A stretch of 9,069 nt of DNA, taken from positions 1 to 9,069 of the forward strand of contig JAJYBQ010000084.1 of assembly GCA_021778935.1 (NCBI GenBank), written 5' to 3'. The notes below the pieces were generated by a model that was not told the origin of the DNA, did not search any database, and was given only the letters and a program-made list of their open reading frames with translations. Position numbers and translations under genes: made by a program. Within the stretch, counting starts at the first letter, position 1, and every line of letters begins with the position of its first letter. Origin of the DNA: Pseudomonadota bacterium (lineage in GTDB: Bacteria > Pseudomonadota > Gammaproteobacteria > Burkholderiales > Burkholderiaceae). Below, one piece after another: positions 7,114 through 9,069 of the stretch.

Positions 7114-8065
7114 CGCCTCCGCTCCCGCTCCCGGCGAGACCGCCCGTGCGGCCCGTGACGCAGCACACGAGGCAGATCAGATCCGCAATCTCATCCGCGC
7201 CAACGAGGAGTTGAAGGAGGCCAACCGGAAGCTCTCGCAGACCCAGAACATGCTGATGCAGTCGGAGAAGCTGGCCTCGATCGGACAGCTTGCCGCTGGC
7301 GTCGCGCACGAGATCAACAATCCGGTCGGATATGTTTTTTGCAACTTCGGCAGTCTCGAGAAATACGTCGCGCAACTCTTCCGCATGCTGGATGCCTACG
7401 AACGCGCGGAAGCACTGGTACCCGATCCGATGGTGCGACTGCAATTGCGGCAACTGCGCGAGGATATCGAACTCGATTTCCTCAAGGACGACATCCCCAA
7501 GTTGATGTCGGAGTCGCGGGAAGGGATCGAGCGCGTGCGCAAGATCGTGCAGGATCTCAAGGATTTTTCGCGCGCCGACACCCGGCAGGAGTGGGAACAT
7601 GCGGACATCCATCGCGGCATCGAGTCCACGCTCAACATCGTCAAAAACGAGATCAAGTACAAAGCCGATGTCATCCGGGAGTACGGTGAGCTGCCGGACG
7701 TCGAATGCCTGCCCTCCGAAATCAACCAGATCATCATGAACCTGCTCGTCAATGCTGCCCAGGCGATGGATGGAACACGTCGGGGCACCATCACGATTCG
7801 CACTGCGCATGCTCAGTCCGATGGCCAGGTACGGATCGAGGTCGCCGACGACGGATGCGGCATCGCCCCGGAAAACGTCGCCCGGATTTTCGATCCGTTC
7901 TTCACGACCAAGCCGATCGGACAGGGAACCGGGCTTGGGCTATCCCTATCCTACGGCATCGTCCAGAAACACCACGGCGACATCGAGGTGCATAGCGAAC
8001 CCGGAAAGGGGACACGTTTCGTCGTCCGCCTGCCGGTTCAGCAGCCCGAGCCTCCGACCGCCTAG
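7100..8065 (+). CDS. Soluble sensor histidine kinase
   Basis: This 321-residue kinase has no membrane segment and no recognisable sensor domain, so it should act in the cytoplasm and receive its input from a partner. Order: a short N-terminal region, a coiled coil (about 25-58, EELKEANRKLSQTQ), the H-box GVAHEINNP with phosphorylated H70, a long helical segment (about 75-150) with ESREGIERVRKIVQDLKDFSR typical of one kinase subfamily, the N-box ending NLLVNAAQAM (N214, N218), the G1 box DDGCG (D250-G254), the F-box FDPFFTTKP, and the G2 box GTGLGLSLS from G276. All ATP-binding boxes are intact, so it should be active. It overlaps the HDOD gene by 14 bases and is followed, 21 bases later, by a response regulator. 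Likely targets are that regulator and the REC domain of the upstream EAL protein; the HDOD protein is a candidate input partner (both inferred). Confidence 0.94.
   Translation: MDSDNASAPAPGETARAARDAAHEADQIRNLIRANEELKEANRKLSQTQNMLMQSEKLASIGQLAAGVAHEINNPVGYVFCNFGSLEKYVAQLFRMLDAYERAEALVPDPMVRLQLRQLREDIELDFLKDDIPKLMSESREGIERVRKIVQDLKDFSRADTRQEWEHADIHRGIESTLNIVKNEIKYKADVIREYGELPDVECLPSEINQIIMNLLVNAAQAMDGTRRGTITIRTAHAQSDGQVRIEVADDGCGIAPENVARIFDPFFTTKPIGQGTGLGLSLSYGIVQKHHGDIEVHSEPGKGTRFVVRLPVQQPEPPTA
7204..7233 (+). repeat. Coiled-coil coding segment shared with the HD-GYP gene (copy 1)
   Basis: This 30-base segment in the kinase gene matches 8623-8652 in the HD-GYP gene at 28 of 30 bases. It encodes EELKEANRKL (residues 36-45). 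Both copies are in the same reading phase, and flanking similarity drops off immediately on both sides. Confidence 0.6.
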
Positions 8066-8086
8066 GCACAAGGAACTGGAACTGCG

Positions 8087-9069
8087 ATGATTCCGCCGAC
8101 TCCGGATACCGTCACCGAGCCGCAGGGCCTCACCGTCGCCGTGGAGCAAACGCCCCCGCCGACCGTGCTCTGCGTCGACGACGAGCCCAATATTCTCGCC
8201 GCCTTGCGGCGCTCCCTCCGTACGCCGGATCTGCGCGTCCTCACAGCGGGAAGCGGTCAGGACGCGCTCGCGATGCTGCGGGAGACGCCGATCGACGTGG
8301 TGATTTCCGACATGCGGATGCCCCGGATGGATGGCGCACAGTTTCTGGAGGAGGTCCACGGAACCTGGCCGGACACGATCCGCATCCTGCTCACGGGGCA
8401 CGCCGACATGGGGGCCGCAATCGCCGCCATCAACCGAGGTCGTATCCATCGCTATCTGAACAAACCCTGGGACGACTCGGAACTGTGTGCGGCGGTCTAT
8501 CAAGGCCTGGAACGCGTCGCCCTGCAACGCGACAAGGATCGGCTGGAAGCTCTTACGCAGCAGCAGAACCTGGCGCTTCGGGCGCTCAATGAACATCTTG
8601 AAGAACGCGTACAAGAGCGCACCGAGGAGTTGACGCAGGCCAACCGGAAGCTGAAATCGACCTTCCTCACGTCCATCAAGGTGTTCTCCAACCTGCTGGA
8701 ATTGCGCGGTGGACGACTGGGGGGCCACGGCCGTCGCGTTGCCGGCGTGGCGCGGGCGATCGCGCAGGCGATGACCCTGGAAGAAACGGAAAAGCAGGAT
8801 CTCTTCGTCGCCGCACTGCTGCATGACATCGGGCACATCGGTCTGCCCGACGCGATCCTGACGAAGCCGGTGGCCCGGATGGAGCCCGAGGAACTCGTCC
8901 AATATCAGCAGCACCCCGTACTGGGGGAACAATTGCTCATGCAGCTGGAGGATCTGCATGGGATCGCGGCGATCATCCACGAACACCATGAACGCTACGA
9001 TGGTCTGGGCTATCCGGGCCGCAAGGCGGGAATCGAGATCACCCGGAGCGCCCGCATTCTCGCAGTCGC
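8087..9069 (+). CDS. REC / coiled-coil / HD-GYP response regulator (c-di-GMP phosphodiesterase family), 3' end outside the window
   Basis: RpfG-like regulator, expected to hydrolyse c-di-GMP when its receiver is phosphorylated. The first 327 residues are present. REC (about 26-140) has D31/D32, phosphoacceptor D75 in ISDMRMP, and K126 in LNKPWDD. A coiled coil follows (about 150-195, EERVQERTEELTQANRKL), then an HD-GYP domain (from about 200) with H in GGHGRRV, H246-D247 in LLHDIGHIGLPD, QHP, H300-H301 in HEHHERYDG, and GLGYP at 306-310. Two oddities are visible: the usual HDxGK is HDIGH (His250), and the residue four before the first metal His is Arg rather than the Glu seen in trinuclear-metal members. 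The open frame reaches the window edge just before the usual final metal Asp region. The start has AAGGA about 12 bases upstream and lies 21 bases after the kinase stop, consistent with one operon. Confidence 0.93.
   Translation, partial: MIPPTPDTVTEPQGLTVAVEQTPPPTVLCVDDEPNILAALRRSLRTPDLRVLTAGSGQDALAMLRETPIDVVISDMRMPRMDGAQFLEEVHGTWPDTIRILLTGHADMGAAIAAINRGRIHRYLNKPWDDSELCAAVYQGLERVALQRDKDRLEALTQQQNLALRALNEHLEERVQERTEELTQANRKLKSTFLTSIKVFSNLLELRGGRLGGHGRRVAGVARAIAQAMTLEETEKQDLFVAALLHDIGHIGLPDAILTKPVARMEPEELVQYQQHPVLGEQLLMQLEDLHGIAAIIHEHHERYDGLGYPGRKAGIEITRSARILAV
8623..8652 (+). repeat. Coiled-coil coding segment shared with the histidine kinase gene (copy 2)
   Basis: Partner of the segment at 7204-7233 (28 of 30 bases identical). 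It encodes EELTQANRKL (residues 180-189) in the linker between the receiver and HD-GYP domains. Confidence 0.6.

Noticed and set aside
8072..8083. Tandem GGAACT repeat before the HD-GYP gene
   Set aside because: Two copies of six bases in a 21-base spacer is within chance and may only provide ribosome-binding sequence.
7946..8989. Antisense ORF of 347 codons opposite the HD-GYP gene
   Set aside because: The sense strand encodes complete REC and HD-GYP motifs; the antisense product matches nothing recognisable.

Overview
The window is a GC-rich, densely coding stretch from what is most likely a Proteobacterium, probably a Betaproteobacterium. That placement is inferred from the high GC content, the double-length fused UvrA (known mainly from Burkholderiales and relatives), and the set of soluble c-di-GMP signalling proteins. 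All genes that can be supported lie on the + strand. No tRNA, rRNA, CRISPR array or insertion sequence is visible, and no gap between genes exceeds about 110 bases.

Region 1 (1-3196) is the 3' two-thirds or so of a tandem-duplicated UvrA. The window opens inside the C-terminal ABC module of a first UvrA unit, passes through a linker of about 38 residues, and then contains a complete second UvrA unit with both ABC modules and both zinc modules. The linker is encoded by a REP-like palindrome plus a repeated arm, which looks like a repeat element accommodated in frame. A short spacer (3197-3305) follows and holds a candidate Rho-independent terminator.

Region 2 (3306 to the end) is a tightly packed signalling operon of five genes: (a) a 913-residue PAS / degenerate GGDEF / EAL / REC / PAS-like protein, predicted to hydrolyse c-di-GMP; (b) a previously hidden 58-residue ORF joined to both neighbours by ATGA stop/start overlaps and preceded by a perfect AGGAG; (c) an HDOD-domain protein; (d) a soluble histidine kinase without membrane segments, starting inside the end of the HDOD gene; (e) a REC / coiled-coil / HD-GYP response regulator that runs off the right edge.

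The likely working model is inference. One cytoplasmic kinase phosphorylates two related receiver domains, both of the KPWDD type, and these control two unrelated classes of c-di-GMP phosphodiesterase (EAL and HD-GYP). The HDOD protein and the small protein would act as accessory or scaffold components. The kinase and the HD-GYP regulator share a coiled-coil stretch that is nearly identical at the DNA level (28 of 30 bases). The HD-GYP protein carries His where the family normally has the Lys of HDxGK, so its activity needs testing.
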